NCBI GenBank assembly: GCA_025057405.1
Contig: JANWXV010000029.1
Span: 1-7,449 of the forward strand
Source: Candidatus Bipolaricaulota bacterium
Lineage (GTDB): Bacteria; Bipolaricaulota; Bipolaricaulia; RBG-16-55-9; DRXL01
Length of the DNA: 7,449 nucleotides
Reading direction: 5' to 3'
Made by a program: the position numbers and the translations under genes. A model generated the notes under the pieces. It ran no database searches. It worked only from the letters and a program-made list of their open reading frames with translations, and had not been told where the DNA came from. Each line of letters opens with the position of its first letter. Position 1 is the first letter of the stretch. Shown one piece after another: positions 1 through 5,541 of this stretch.

Positions 1-168
1 CGGTTGCCCATGAGCGTCATTGAGGACTTGGTTAGCGAATTTGGCTCGCTGCGGGCGATTTTGAGAGCAACGGAGAAAGACCTGATGGAAGTCAAGGGGA
101 TCGCTGAAGTTCGCGCGCGCGCGATCCGCATGGGGTTGCGCAGACTGAAGAACAGCTTTATGGCGTGA
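1..168 (+). CDS. disA: DisA C-terminal end (diadenylate cyclase / DNA integrity scanning protein), 5' truncated
   Basis: This open frame enters from the left edge and ends at TGA 166-168, giving 55 residues. The peptide begins RLPMSVIEDLVSEFGSL and continues through a helix-hairpin-helix segment, EVKGIAEVRARAIRMGLRRL. This matches the C-terminal RuvA-like DNA-binding domain of DisA, whose end typically reads like RLP-S-IE-LV--FGSL, a variable stretch, then V-GIGEVRARAIREGL-RL. In the family, the missing N-terminal DAC domain makes cyclic di-AMP from two ATP, and the C-terminal domain binds branched DNA such as Holliday junctions. The catalytic DGA and RHR motifs lie outside the window and cannot be checked. 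Identification rests on the short tail only, but the pattern is distinctive. No clear terminator separates it from the hicB promoter. Confidence 0.85.
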   Translation, partial: RLPMSVIEDLVSEFGSLRAILRATEKDLMEVKGIAEVRARAIRMGLRRLKNSFMA

Positions 169-182
169 AGACCCATAGCTTC

Positions 183-226
183 TTGGCGCAAGGGCCGAGC
201 TGGACTATAATGAGCCGGCAAGGAGG
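183..226 (+). promoter_or_regulatory. Sigma70-type promoter and Shine-Dalgarno for hicBA
   Basis: The -35 box is TTGGCG at 183-188, followed by a 17-base spacer and a perfect -10 TATAAT at 206-211. A strong ribosome binding site, AAGGAGG at 220-226, lies eight bases before the GTG start at 235. The predicted start of transcription is near 218, so the leader is very short. The -35 sits within CTTGGCGCAAG (182-192), which has 4-base inverted arms that could be part of an operator. Box spacing and sequence are seen directly; activity is inferred. Confidence 0.7.
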
Positions 227-234
227 CATGTAGA

Positions 235-459
235 GTGAAGCGCTATCGGTTTTCCGTGATCATCGAGCAGGACAAAGATGGATACTTTGCTTTCTGTCCT
301 GAGCTTCAAGGGTGTTACACGCAGGGAGGCACCTACGAGGAAGCCCTTGAGAATATCCGGGACGTCATCCGCCTGCATGTGGCCGATCGCCTTGAAAGTG
401 GAGAGAAGATCCCGCAGGCGGCATCGGTCAGCCTCACTTCTCTGGAAGTGACTGTATGA
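235..459 (+). CDS. hicB: HicB-family antitoxin
   Basis: This 74-residue protein starts at GTG, chosen because AAGGAGG lies eight bases upstream and the promoter leaves little room for an earlier start. The N-terminus MKRYRFSVIIEQDKDGYFAFCPELQGCYTQG has the HicB signature: a beta strand, D-DGYFA--PELPGC, then T--EAL-NI-D-I (here TYEEALENIRDVIRLHV). This is the partial RNase H-like fold that blocks the HicA toxin. The protein is the short form. It ends soon after that fold and shows no obvious C-terminal helix-turn-helix or ribbon-helix-helix domain, so DNA-binding autoregulation is not evident from sequence. It precedes hicA and overlaps it by four bases (ATGA, 456-459). That is the reverse of the E. 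coli hicAB order but common for this short type. Confidence 0.88.
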   Translation: MKRYRFSVIIEQDKDGYFAFCPELQGCYTQGGTYEEALENIRDVIRLHVADRLESGEKIPQAASVSLTSLEVTV

Positions 460-686
460 GCAAGAAGCTCTCCCGAGTGACAGCCACAGAGGTCATTCGG
501 GTCTTGGAGCGCCTAGGATTTTCGCTAGCCCGTCAGAGTGGGAGCCATAAGATCTACAAGAACTATGAGGGCAAGAGAATCACTGTTCCCTATCATGCAC
601 GCAAGATACTCCACCCTAAAGTTCTGAAGAGCATTCTCAGAGATGCTGGTCTTACCATGAAGCGATTCCAAGAGCTACTCCGATGA
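456..686 (+). CDS. hicA: HicA-family mRNA interferase toxin
   Basis: This is a 76-residue basic protein of the HicA/YcfA family, a small double-stranded-RNA-binding-like fold that cleaves mRNA. Visible hallmarks are the N-terminal helix EVIRVLERLGFSLARQSGSH and its conserved histidine (His31 in GSHKIY), the catalytic residue in this family. The strand RITVPYH follows, then the C-terminal helix KVLKSILRDAGLTMKRFQELL. Length is typical for the family. The catalytic histidine is intact and there is no frameshift, so the toxin is probably active. The ATG overlaps the hicB stop as ATGA, which implies coupled translation and balanced dosage with the antitoxin. The loop RKILHPKVLKSIL departs from the usual elkpGTL-type sequence, a minor divergence. 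punA starts 28 bases downstream, so read-through into it is likely. Confidence 0.88.
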   Translation: MSKKLSRVTATEVIRVLERLGFSLARQSGSHKIYKNYEGKRITVPYHARKILHPKVLKSILRDAGLTMKRFQELLR

Positions 687-714
687 AAACGGAAGAGAAG
701 AGGGCCTGAGAACC

Positions 715-1539
715 ATGACCGAATTAGAAAGATTACAACAAGCAGCCCAGTGCGTCCGTGAGCGGCTTACGCTCGCGCCCAAGCTCGCTCTCGTTTTGGG
801 ATCAGGGATGTCGGAAGTGCTGAAAGATTTAGAAAAAGTCCAGCGTCTGGCGTGGGAGCAGATCCCGCACTTCCCTCAAGCAACCGTGACGGGCCATGCC
901 GGGGAGTGGGTTTTTGGACTTTTAGAGCAAACGCCGATCCTTCTCTCGCGCGGGCGCGTGCACCATTACGAAGGCTACTCGATGGCTCAGATCGCTTTTC
1001 CCATCAGACTGATGAAGCTCTTGGGGGTAGAGCGAGTGATTCTCACCAACGCCGCAGGGGGGATCAACAAAGCCTATAGAGTAGGCGATTTCGTGCTGAT
1101 TCGGGATCATATTAACACCATTCCCGATAACCCCTTGCGCGGGGAGAATATCTCAGAGCTTGGGCCGAGATTTCCCAATCTTTTGGATGCGTACAGCGCG
1201 CGCTGGCGTGCCCACGCGAAAGAGATCGCTCAAGAACTAGGCTTAGAGCTACACGAAGGGGTCTATATTGCGACTCCGGGGCCGATGTACGAGACCCCCG
1301 CGGAGATCGAAGCCTACAGACGATGGGGCGCAGACGTAGTCGGGATGAGTACCGTGCCCGAAGTGATTGCAGCGCGCCACTGCGGACTAGAAGTGCTGGC
1401 GATCTCGCTGGTGACCAATCTAGCAGCGGGTCTGGGCAGCGATAAGCTGACCCACGAAGAAGTCTTAGAGACGACCAAGAGACGTGAGCGGGAGCTGGCT
1501 AGGCTGTTGGAGGAGCTTGTGAAGAAGTCTAAGAAATAA
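715..1539 (+). CDS. punA: Purine nucleoside phosphorylase, trimeric (PNP-I) type
   Basis: This 274-residue protein should catalyse phosphorolysis of inosine and guanosine to the free base and ribose-1-phosphate in purine salvage, in the cytoplasm. Motifs in order, with likely human PNP equivalents: LGSG with Ser30 (phosphate), GHAG with His61, RGRVHHYEGY with Arg81 and His83 (phosphate), TNAAGG at 111-116, DHIN and PDNPLRG, GPMYETPAE with Glu193 (base, human Glu201), GADVVGMSTVPE with Met211, SLVTNLAAG with Asn235 (base, human Asn243), and LTHEEV with His247 (human His257). The Glu/Asn pair indicates 6-oxopurine preference. Length is full for the family. The ribosome binding site is weak (AAGAGGG near 698-704). 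No promoter is evident in the 28-base gap after hicA, so it is probably transcribed with hicBA or by read-through. The tail is lysine-rich (KKSKK). An MTA phosphorylase is less likely given these base-binding residues. Confidence 0.93.
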   Translation: MTELERLQQAAQCVRERLTLAPKLALVLGSGMSEVLKDLEKVQRLAWEQIPHFPQATVTGHAGEWVFGLLEQTPILLSRGRVHHYEGYSMAQIAFPIRLMKLLGVERVILTNAAGGINKAYRVGDFVLIRDHINTIPDNPLRGENISELGPRFPNLLDAYSARWRAHAKEIAQELGLELHEGVYIATPGPMYETPAEIEAYRRWGADVVGMSTVPEVIAARHCGLEVLAISLVTNLAAGLGSDKLTHEEVLETTKRRERELARLLEELVKKSKK

Positions 1540-1562
1540 AAAAATAAAAGAAATAAATAAAG
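1540..1562 (-). terminator. T-rich tract, possible 3' end of the minus-strand RNA
   Basis: Just past the 13-bp stem, the minus strand reads CTCCTC and then a long run of T with occasional A or C (opposite 1540-1562). A stable stem followed by a T-rich stretch suits factor-independent termination. The six-base gap and interrupted T-run make it atypical. On the plus strand the same stem is followed by no T-run, so it would not stop transcripts coming from punA. Confidence 0.35.
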
Positions 1563-1567
1563 AGGAG

Positions 1568-1702
1568 GAGAGCTTGGCCCCTACGGATTCGAACCGCGTC
1601 CTTAGCGGCTGGGGAAAAACCCCGCTAGGGGGAGCGGGTAAAACCCTGGCCGCCGGCAGAAAGCTCTGCTCTCGGATGCATCCATGCGCGGGCCAAGCTC
1701 TC
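1568..1702 (-). ncRNA. tRNA-like structured RNA of unknown family, closed by a 13-bp stem
   Basis: GAGAGCTTGGCCC at 1568-1580 is the exact reverse complement of 1690-1702, giving a perfect 13-bp terminal stem. Read on the minus strand, the element carries a canonical T-arm core, GGTTCGAATCC (1595-1585), just inside the 3' strand of that stem. Further in are a stem GCCGC/GCGGC (1653-1649 with 1609-1605) enclosing a 6-bp hairpin (1638-1621), a hairpin GCAGA-GCTT-TCTGC (1669-1656), and a short palindrome GGATGCATCC (1683-1674). The layout is cloverleaf-like. There is no 7-base anticodon loop and no normal D-arm, and the CCA inside GGGGCCA falls within the stem. The minus strand is favoured because an extended -10 promoter lies upstream and a T-rich tract follows the stem. 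It is not a recognisable tmRNA, 6S, SRP or RNase P RNA. Candidates include a bacterial Y RNA (YrlA-type tRNA mimic), an allo-tRNA relative or a decayed tRNA. Confidence 0.5.
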
Positions 1703-1756
1703 GGCTCAAGGAGGTGATGAGTGCTCCGTTCGCTTACCCTACACCCGCCCGTGATT

Positions 1757-1787
1757 ATTATAGCACCCGTTTTTGAAATTCTGACAG
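1757..1787 (-). promoter_or_regulatory. Extended -10 promoter for the minus-strand RNA
   Basis: On the minus strand the sequence reads TGCTATAAT (1765-1757): a perfect -10 with an extended TG element. The best -35 is CTGTCA (1787-1782) at a long 19-base spacing, so the extended -10 probably carries most of the strength. Transcription should start near 1750 and run through the tRNA-like element at 1702-1568, ending in the T-rich stretch opposite 1540-1560. The boxes are visible; function is inferred. Confidence 0.55.
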
Positions 1788-1868
1788 TTTTGATCTGAAA
1801 ATCGCTACAATCAGCTTCAGATGCGCTAAAATCTCTCTTGACCGACCCTCAGCAATCAAATACACGAT

Positions 1869-1922
1869 GTCAGCCTGAGCGCAGCGAAATATCTGAAGAT
1901 CCTTCGCTGTGTTCAGAATGAC
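1869..1922. repeat. 54-base imperfect palindrome resembling dispersed GTCA-CTGAGCG-AGCGAA elements
   Basis: The arm at 1869-1893 begins GTCAGCCTGAGCGCAGCGAA. The arm at 1898-1922 ends TTCGCTGTGTTCAGAATGAC. They match as an inverted repeat at 19 of 25 positions around a four-base centre (TGAA). From memory, closely similar palindromes (GTCAt-CTGAGCG-AGCGAA-GATCT and its complement) occur as dispersed intergenic repeats in many unrelated bacterial genomes. This looks like one diverged copy. Its right end touches the moaD promoter. Copy number cannot be judged from this window. Confidence 0.6.
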
Positions 1923-1947
1923 GAGAGAGAGCAAAATTCAGTATAAT
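1918..1947 (+). promoter_or_regulatory. Promoter of moaDE, predicted leaderless
   Basis: A perfect TATAAT at 1942-1947 ends seven bases before the moaD ATG at 1955, so the mRNA should begin at or within a base or two of the start codon. The best -35 is ATGACG (1918-1923, four of six matches, 18-base spacing), which straddles the end of the palindromic repeat. No Shine-Dalgarno precedes the ATG. Confidence 0.65.
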
Positions 1948-1954
1948 AAACTTT

Positions 1955-2197
1955 ATGCGCATTCACGTGAAGCTCTTCAGCCTGATACGCGAGATCTGCG
2001 GCCACTCTGAATTCTCTCTCGACTTTGGGGGCCGTACCGTCGGCGAGCTGTGGCTTCACTTAGAGCAACAGCATCCGGCGCTTCGCCCCTTGCGAGCCTC
2101 CCGCGCGATTGCCGTCAACCGTCAGCACGCCCACGAAGAGCACTTCCTCCAAGAGGGCGATGAAGTCGCGTTCTTCCCCCCCGTAAGCGGGGGCTAG
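1955..2197 (+). CDS. moaD: Molybdopterin synthase small subunit MoaD (sulfur carrier)
   Basis: This 80-residue ubiquitin-fold protein carries the sulfur that, as a C-terminal thiocarboxylate, is transferred to precursor Z (cPMP) to make molybdopterin. Evidence is the family opening MRIHVKLFSLIREICG, the middle segment with AIAVNRQHA, and the C-terminus EGDEVAFFPPVSGG with the essential terminal Gly-Gly (79-80). Length is typical. moaE begins one base after the TAG stop, so the subunits are co-translated. The start at 1955 is supported by homology and by the -10 spacing, which makes this a predicted leaderless mRNA. Stand-alone ThiS-like or other sulfur-carrier roles are possible for such proteins, but the moaE partner makes MoaD the natural call. 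No MoeB-type activating enzyme is in view. Confidence 0.92.
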   Translation: MRIHVKLFSLIREICGHSEFSLDFGGRTVGELWLHLEQQHPALRPLRASRAIAVNRQHAHEEHFLQEGDEVAFFPPVSGG

Positions 2198-2198
2198 T

Positions 2199-2588
2199 AT
2201 GTACATTCAGATCACGTCGCGGCCAATCTCGCTAGAGGACGCGTTGGGACGTCTCGATCTGAGGGGCTGCGGCGGCCTTGTTACGTTCTCTGGGGTGGCC
2301 CGCCCCACCGACGCCCAGGGGCGCAAGCTCTCGCATCTCGAATACGAAGCCTACACCGAGATGGCCTACTCCGAGATCGAGAAGATCTGTCGGGAGATCG
2401 AGCGCCGCTGGAGGGTCACGCAGATCGCGATTCTGCATCGAGTTGGGCGTGTCGAGATCGGCGAGCCGAGTGTCATCATCGCTGTAGCAGCGGAGCATCG
2501 CGCTGAGGCGTTTGCGGCGTGTCGCTATGCGATTGATACCCTCAAAGAGACCGTGCCCATCTGGAAGAGAGAACAGTTATTGGGATAG
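2199..2588 (+). CDS. moaE: Molybdopterin synthase large (catalytic) subunit MoaE
   Basis: This 129-residue protein forms the catalytic subunit of the MoaD2-MoaE2 heterotetramer, which inserts two sulfurs into cPMP. Recognisable blocks are GGLVTFSGVARP (25-36), LEYEAYTEMAYSEI (47-60), ILHRVGRVEIGEPSVIIAV (78-96), the EHRAEAF-ACRYAID segment, and KETVPIWKREQ (116-126). The last contains the two lysines (Lys116 and Lys123) that correspond to the catalytic Lys119 and Lys126 of the E. coli enzyme. It is shorter than the roughly 150 residues of E. coli MoaE and stops soon after the catalytic motif, so the usual C-terminal tail is trimmed. It starts one base after moaD and lacks its own clear ribosome binding site, so coupling is expected. 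Its last codons overlap the -35 of the next promoter. Confidence 0.93.
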   Translation: MYIQITSRPISLEDALGRLDLRGCGGLVTFSGVARPTDAQGRKLSHLEYEAYTEMAYSEIEKICREIERRWRVTQIAILHRVGRVEIGEPSVIIAVAAEHRAEAFAACRYAIDTLKETVPIWKREQLLG

Positions 2589-2608
2589 CTGAAAAATATT
2601 GCTATAAT
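2580..2608 (+). promoter_or_regulatory. Extended -10 promoter for the Fe-S carrier gene
   Basis: The -35 TTGGGA (2580-2585) overlaps the end of moaE and is followed by exactly 17 bases and TATAAT (2603-2608). An upstream TG (2600-2601) forms an extended -10, TGCTATAAT. The same nine bases occur at the minus-strand RNA promoter. Transcription should start near 2615, within a small inverted repeat (GCTAT 2612-2616, ATAGC 2623-2627) that directly precedes the ribosome binding site AAGGAG (2628-2633). Confidence 0.7.
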
Positions 2609-2643
2609 AAAGCTATTCTTTCATAGCAAGGAGTGGTGTAGAT

Positions 2644-2988
2644 ATGTTCACGGTGACGGAGAGGGCGGCCCAAGCGTTGTATCAGTTTCTGCAAAGTGAG
2701 GGAAAGAGTGATTACGCGTTGCGGGTGGTAGCTCAGGCGGGCGGTTGTTGCGGCCCGGCCTATGGGTTGTTCTTGGAGAAAGAGATGGCCCCTGGGGATC
2801 TCGTGATTGAAGCGGGTTCGGTCAAGATTTATGTAGATCAGATGAGCAGTGCGCTTTTAGACGAAGCCAAGCTGGACTTCATGGACGGCCCAGAGCCGGG
2901 CTTTTTTATAGATAACCCCAAGGCCCAAGGCAGCGCCTGCGGGTGCGCTAGCTCCAGCGACAGCAACGGCTGTGGCTGTGGGCACTAA
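2644..2988 (+). CDS. A-type iron-sulfur carrier protein (IscA/SufA/ErpA/HesB family) with a second CGC tail
   Basis: This 114-residue protein belongs to the A-type carriers, which hold a Fe-S cluster and pass it to apo-proteins. The fold begins FTVTERAAQALYQFL. The three ligand cysteines sit at 35 (in AGGCCGPAYGLFLE), 99 and 101 (SACGC), the same numbering as E. coli IscA. Cys36 beside the first ligand is an extra. Beyond the normal end, a linker (ASSSDSN) leads to another CGC at 110-112, so the protein ends GCGCGH with a duplicated cysteine pair. Start choice is supported by AAGGAG ten bases upstream. It has its own promoter after moaE and lies 29 bases before lemA, with which it may be co-transcribed. 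Which carrier subtype it is (IscA, SufA or ErpA) cannot be told from sequence alone, so no symbol is given. Confidence 0.88.
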   Translation: MFTVTERAAQALYQFLQSEGKSDYALRVVAQAGGCCGPAYGLFLEKEMAPGDLVIEAGSVKIYVDQMSSALLDEAKLDFMDGPEPGFFIDNPKAQGSACGCASSSDSNGCGCGH

Positions 2989-3017
2989 GCTCTAAGTCCT
3001 CTGAGAAGGGGGCTGAG

Positions 3018-3578
<561 letters not shown>

Positions 3579-3596
3579 AATTTAAAATAGCAAAAG

Positions 3597-4496
3597 ATGT
3601 ACGACGCCATCGCGGCCAACCGGCGCAACACGTTTCTCTTAATCGCTATTATTATTGGTGTCTTGATGCTCGTGGGCTATGCGCTGGGGTTATATTGGGG
3701 ACTAGGCGAGGGCGGGCTTCTCTTAGCGGGGATCGTTGCGCTGATGTGGGTCGGGATCAGCTATTTCAACGGCGCGAGTATCTTGCTCTCGGCCAGCCGC
3801 GCCCGCGAAATCCAGAAAGCCGATAACCCCAAGCTCTTCAACGTCGTCGAAGAATTGACGATTGCTTCGGGCTTGCCTATGCCGAAAATCTATATCATCG
3901 AAGACTCTTCTCCCAACGCGTTCGCAACGGGACGCGACCCAGAACACGCCGCCGTAGCGATTACGACGGGACTTTTGGAGAAGCTCGATCGGGCTGAATT
4001 ACAGGGCGTGATGGCCCATGAGCTGGCTCATATTCAGAATCGCGATATTCTCTATGCGACGCTCATCGGAGCGCTCGCCGGGGCGATTATTTTGATCTCA
4101 GAGGTCTTCTTGCGCTCGTTGCACTTCGGCGCGGGGCGCAGCGGCCGGAGCGGTCGGAACCGAGGAGGAGCCGGCCTAGCCCCCATTATCGTCTTAGGAG
4201 CGATCTTGGCCGTGCTGGCACCGATCATCGCGCAGCTCTTACAGCTAGCCGTCTCGCGCCAGCGCGAGTATCTCGCCGATGCATCAGCAGCCTTGATGAC
4301 CCGCTACCCTGAAGGGCTGGCTTCGGCGCTAGAAAAGATCGCGCGCGACCCGGACAAATTAGAAGTCGCGAGTCGCGCGACGCAGCATCTGTATATCGTC
4401 AACCCGTTCGAGAAAGACCGCTGGAATCTGGACTCTCTTTGGTCCACCCATCCGCCCTTAGAAGAGCGCATCAAGCGCCTGCGCGCCCTGCGCTAA
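3597..4496 (+). CDS. htpX: HtpX-like membrane zinc metalloprotease (M48)
   Basis: This 299-residue protease is expected to degrade misfolded membrane proteins at the inner membrane. The zinc site is HELAH at 141-145, and the third ligand is Glu224 in SRQREYLADA. The C-terminal motif STHPPLEERI is at 283-292. Hydrophobic segments lie at about 13-31, 40-57, 155-172 and 195-217, giving the usual pairs on either side of the catalytic helix. A glycine- and arginine-rich linker (RSGRSGRNRGG, 181-191) follows the third. The start MYDAIAANRRNTFLL matches the family start exactly. There is no good Shine-Dalgarno: the 18 bases after lemA are AT-rich (TTTTAAAATTTAAAAT near the stop), so expression may rely on translational coupling. 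Its stop TAA (4494-4496) overlaps the stop of the convergent sigma factor gene. Confidence 0.94.
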   Translation: MYDAIAANRRNTFLLIAIIIGVLMLVGYALGLYWGLGEGGLLLAGIVALMWVGISYFNGASILLSASRAREIQKADNPKLFNVVEELTIASGLPMPKIYIIEDSSPNAFATGRDPEHAAVAITTGLLEKLDRAELQGVMAHELAHIQNRDILYATLIGALAGAIILISEVFLRSLHFGAGRSGRSGRNRGGAGLAPIIVLGAILAVLAPIIAQLLQLAVSRQREYLADASAALMTRYPEGLASALEKIARDPDKLEVASRATQHLYIVNPFEKDRWNLDSLWSTHPPLEERIKRLRALR

Positions 4497-5494
4497 TTGA
4501 GGTGAAAATCGCCCTCTTGAATCAGATTCTCGAACGATTCGAGCTTCTGGCGCAGCTTCATCCCGCGCAGACGATCAATCGCTTCCTTCTCGATCTGGCG
4601 AATGCGCTCGCGGCTCAGCCCGAACTCTTTCCCCACTTCTTCGAGCGTCAACGGCTGCTGACCGCTCAGGCCAAAGCGCAGCTCTAGCACTTTGCGCTCG
4701 CGCTCCGGCAGGCTGTCAATCGCCCGCCGCAGCTCTTCGTATTTGATCTGCGAGAAGGCTTCTTTCAAGGGCGAAGACTTCGTGCGCCCGATGAAGTCCC
4801 CCAGCACCGAGCCTTCTTCTTCGTCGCCGATCGGCTCTTCAAACGAACGCGTGTACGGACTGATCTTCTTGACGCGATCTACTTCTTCTACGGGGACTCC
4901 CAGCATCTTCGAGAGGTCTTGCACCGTCGGAGGCTCGCCGTACTCTTGAACGTACTCCTCTTCGGCCTTATAGATGCGGCGCATCAGCTCCAAGACGTGC
5001 GTGGGAATACGAATCGTGCGGGCTTTATCAGCAATCGCGCGGCTGATCGCTTGGCGAATCCACCACGTCGCGTAAGTGCTGAACTTATAGCCCTTGCGAT
5101 AGTCGAACTTCTCGATAGCGCGCATCAGGCCGATATTGCCCTCCTGAATCAAGTCCAAGAGCGACAGCCCGCTCCCCTGGTGCTTCTTGGCAATCGAGAC
5201 GACCAAGCGCAGATTGGCCAGCGCCAACTGCTCGCGAGCTGCTTTGTCCCCGCGCGCCACGCGCCGCGCCAGCTTCACTTCCTCCTCGCGCGTCAAGAGC
5301 GGCACCTTGCCGATCTCCTGAAGATAGAGCTTGACCAGATCCTCCGAGAGGTCATCTTCGGGTTGGAGATCGGCTTCGATCTCTTCTTGTTCGAGCTCTT
5401 CTTCGAGTTCTTCTTCGTTATCTTTCATCTCAAAGAGCTCCATATCTTCTTCTTCGGCAATGTTGGGCATACGGATCACAGACGTCTCCTCCAT
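4493..5494 (-). CDS. rpoD: RNA polymerase primary-type sigma factor (sigma70 family, RpoD/SigA)
   Basis: This 333-residue sigma factor directs RNA polymerase to promoters like those seen across the window. Region 1.2 is at about 49-84 (EDLVKLYLQEIGKVPLL). Region 2 runs at 85-164, including NLRLVVSIAKKH, LDLIQEGNIGLMRAIEKFD and the -10 recognition helix YATWWIRQAISRAIADKART. Region 3 follows, and region 4 ends with the helix-turn-helix at 282-310 (EEVGKEFGLSRERIRQIEKEA). The usual region 1.1 is missing and is replaced by a short, very acidic tract (residues 14-49). The start is uncertain. ATG 5494 has no upstream ribosome binding site, but GGAGGAG (5492-5486) lies six bases before an in-frame GTG (5479), which would give 328 residues. 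Completeness, the conserved region 4 and a strong promoter favour the housekeeping factor, though a principal-like paralog cannot be excluded. Confidence 0.92.
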   Translation of the reverse strand: MEETSVIRMPNIAEEEDMELFEMKDNEEELEEELEQEEIEADLQPEDDLSEDLVKLYLQEIGKVPLLTREEEVKLARRVARGDKAAREQLALANLRLVVSIAKKHQGSGLSLLDLIQEGNIGLMRAIEKFDYRKGYKFSTYATWWIRQAISRAIADKARTIRIPTHVLELMRRIYKAEEEYVQEYGEPPTVQDLSKMLGVPVEEVDRVKKISPYTRSFEEPIGDEEEGSVLGDFIGRTKSSPLKEAFSQIKYEELRRAIDSLPERERKVLELRFGLSGQQPLTLEEVGKEFGLSRERIRQIEKEAIDRLRGMKLRQKLESFENLIQEGDFHLN

Positions 5495-5541
5495 CTGCTG
5501 TGGCTATGGATAATCTTATGCGTGCCTTTGCGGATTTGAAC

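Noticed and set aside
1593..1598. T-box-like ACCGCG on the plus strand
   Set aside because: The upstream specifier stem and the terminator are missing, and the gene downstream (moaD) has a separate leaderless promoter. The string is the complement of the T-arm stem.
1568..1702. Ordinary tRNA, tRNA-Sec or tmRNA on the minus strand
   Set aside because: The T-arm fits, but there is no seven-base anticodon loop or regular D-arm, and CCA does not follow a discriminator base at the stem end. tmRNA would need its conserved 5' half (GG-TTCGACGG) and a tag frame, which are not seen.
1717..1798. Small plus-strand ORF after the perfect SD AAGGAGGTGAT: GTG 1721 to TGA 1796 (25 codons), or ATG 1717 to TGA 1774 (19 codons)
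   Set aside because: There is no plus-strand promoter close upstream, the ATG is too near the SD, the peptides resemble nothing known, and the frame runs over the minus-strand promoter. The SD match is better explained as the complement of a sequence in the minus-strand RNA, or as chance.
1781..1811. Plus-strand promoter CTGACA-19-TACAAT
   Set aside because: The spacing is too long and the start would lie far from moaD, which has a better promoter at 1918-1947. It overlaps the -35 of the minus-strand promoter and is probably incidental.
2232..2498. Antisense and alternate-frame open frames over moaE
   Set aside because: MoaE motifs are unambiguous, and the other frames show compositional shadows only.
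4919..5539. 206-residue plus-strand open frame antisense to rpoD
   Set aside because: The sequence is the mirror of the sigma factor coding region, with low-complexity Phe/Leu runs from the acidic tract. It has no ribosome binding site or promoter.
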